A program made the translations under genes and the position numbers. The notes below the pieces were generated by a model. The model was not told the DNA's origin. It saw only the letters and a list, made by a program, of their open reading frames with translations, and did no database searches. 64,000 bases of DNA from Hyphomicrobiales bacterium (GTDB taxonomy: Bacteria; Pseudomonadota; Alphaproteobacteria; Rhizobiales; Rhizobiaceae): assembly GCA_900469475.1 (NCBI GenBank), contig UBXG01000001.1, positions 158,319 to 222,318 on the forward strand. Direction: 5' to 3'. Every line of letters starts with the position of its first letter. Positions within the stretch are counted from its first letter, which is position 1. Of this stretch, positions 63,154 to 64,000 are shown piece by piece.

Positions 63154-64000
63154 ATGAATTCAATAGTGGAAGACAACGCTCGCCAGTCGCGCATAACGAT
63201 TCTCGACGTCGCGGCGGCGGCCGGCGTTTCGAAGTCGACAGTGTCGCGAATTTTGGATGAGCGCCTGCCGCGCTCGGACAGCGAAACAGCCAGGCGCGTC
63301 AGAAAGATCGCCGAGGAACTCGGTTACGTCAGAGATGTTTCTGCAGCCAGTCTTCGTCGCGGCAACACCATGACGGTCGGTATTATCGTACCGAGGCTCA
63401 CGGACACCGTTATGGCGATGCTCTACGAATCCCTTGCAAAAGCCTGCAGCAGGACCGGGCGGTTCGCCATCGTCGCGACTACGGATGACAGAGCGAAAGC
63501 AGATCGCCTCGCTGCGGAGTCACTTCTGAAGCGAGGCGTCGATGGGCTCATTTTATCGACGGCGCGCGACGACGATGACTTTCCCGACATATTGGCCGCA
63601 AGGGGGGTGCCGACGGTTTTGGCACTTAGAACCGATGGCCATAGTCTTTCGTCGATCGGCGACGACCGGCTTGGGGGATATCTCGCCACGCGGCACCTGC
63701 TCGATCTTGGTCATCGGAGGATCGGAGTCATTGCGGGTCCCTCCTATGCCTCCAGCGCGCGGACCCGTTTGGAAGGCTATCGCCAGGCCATGACTGAAAT
63801 GGGACTGACGATCGATCCATCCCTGATCGTCTCGTCGACCTTCGGAATTGAATCCGGAGCGGAAGCCGCCGAGAAAATCATGCACCTGCCGCAGACGCCG
63901 ACGGCAATATTTGCGGTAAACGACAACACAGCCATCGGTGCATTATCGGGCCTGATGCGCATGGGTCTGTCGGTCCCGGGCGACGTCTCGCTGGTCGGCT
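63154..64000 (+). CDS. LacI family transcriptional regulator (3' end beyond window)
   Basis: The frame from ATG 63154 runs open to the window end (282 codons). HTH: ITILDVAAAAGVSKSTVSRIL, hinge GYVRDVSAASLRRGNTMTVG, then the periplasmic-binding-like effector domain (VGIIVPRLTDTVMAMLYESL, GVDGLILS, HLLDLGHRRIGVIAGP, PTAIFAVNDNTAIGAL). It is divergent from the DapA/MFS genes with a palindromic operator between, so it is most likely their sugar-responsive repressor and its own. Confidence 0.92.
   Translation, partial: MNSIVEDNARQSRITILDVAAAAGVSKSTVSRILDERLPRSDSETARRVRKIAEELGYVRDVSAASLRRGNTMTVGIIVPRLTDTVMAMLYESLAKACSRTGRFAIVATTDDRAKADRLAAESLLKRGVDGLILSTARDDDDFPDILAARGVPTVLALRTDGHSLSSIGDDRLGGYLATRHLLDLGHRRIGVIAGPSYASSARTRLEGYRQAMTEMGLTIDPSLIVSSTFGIESGAEAAEKIMHLPQTPTAIFAVNDNTAIGALSGLMRMGLSVPGDVSLVG

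Overview
The window looks like a stretch of a Rhizobiaceae (Rhizobium/Agrobacterium-type) genome. GC is high, there is extensive antisense ORF shadowing, ABC importers are dense, and ROK, LacI, LysR and AraC regulators sit beside small catabolic operons. A GC-rich extragenic palindrome of the kind common in rhizobia lies at 40.54-40.65 kb. I found no rRNA, tRNA, CRISPR array, insertion sequence or phage gene. The gene content (catabolic and transport operons with few housekeeping genes) would fit a chromid, a plasmid or an accessory chromosomal region. That is an inference.

Layout. 0-6.6 kb: end of an SbmA/YddA-like ABC transporter, a bestrophin-like membrane protein, an SDR, a Crp/Fnr regulator, a VOC protein, and a MarR gene overlapping a cytoplasmic GH13 glycosidase. 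6.7-11 kb (minus): tripartite exporter operon NodT lipoprotein - FtsX/MacB-type permease - ATPase - HlyD-like adaptor. 11.5-13.3 kb: FemAB/BioF2-like acetyltransferase, then a deletion scar joining the 3' halves of a HAD phosphatase gene and a sugar epimerase gene. 13.4-20.8 kb: sugar ABC importer (binding protein and two permeases, no ATPase), a GNAT, a six-hairpin glycosidase and a ROK repressor with a good candidate operator. 20.9-32.3 kb: MsbA-like exporter, AraC regulator, acyl-CoA dehydrogenase, aldehyde dehydrogenase, two SDRs, a SerA-type dehydrogenase and two small secreted proteins. 32.9-37.1 kb: chemoreceptor, and a beta-carbonic anhydrase - SulP operon. 37.6-45.7 kb: creatininase-family hydrolase, LysR, and a tightly coupled NMT1-type importer / cytosine-deaminase-like / FAD oxidoreductase / NAD(P)H oxidoreductase operon. 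45.7-47.5 kb: decaying segment (frameshifted BON gene, truncated CsoR-like gene, histidine-kinase tail). 47.5-57.6 kb: complete urtABCDE urea importer, divergent from a hybrid histidine kinase whose N-terminus is an NCS1-type transporter, followed by a LuxR-type response regulator. 57.6-64 kb: haloacid-dehalogenase-like hydrolase, tryptophan 2,3-dioxygenase, a histidine-rich secreted peptide, MFS transporter, DapA-family enzyme and a divergent LacI repressor with a perfect operator palindrome.

The most noteworthy items are the transporter-histidine kinase/response regulator pair beside the urea importer; the uncharacterised N-heterocycle import and catabolism operon; the HAD/epimerase scar; and an orphan plus-strand terminator after a CUCCCC-rich leader, which may mark a small RNA. 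The most promising candidate for an undescribed system is the permease-like urea or ureide sensor at 53.3-57.6 kb.
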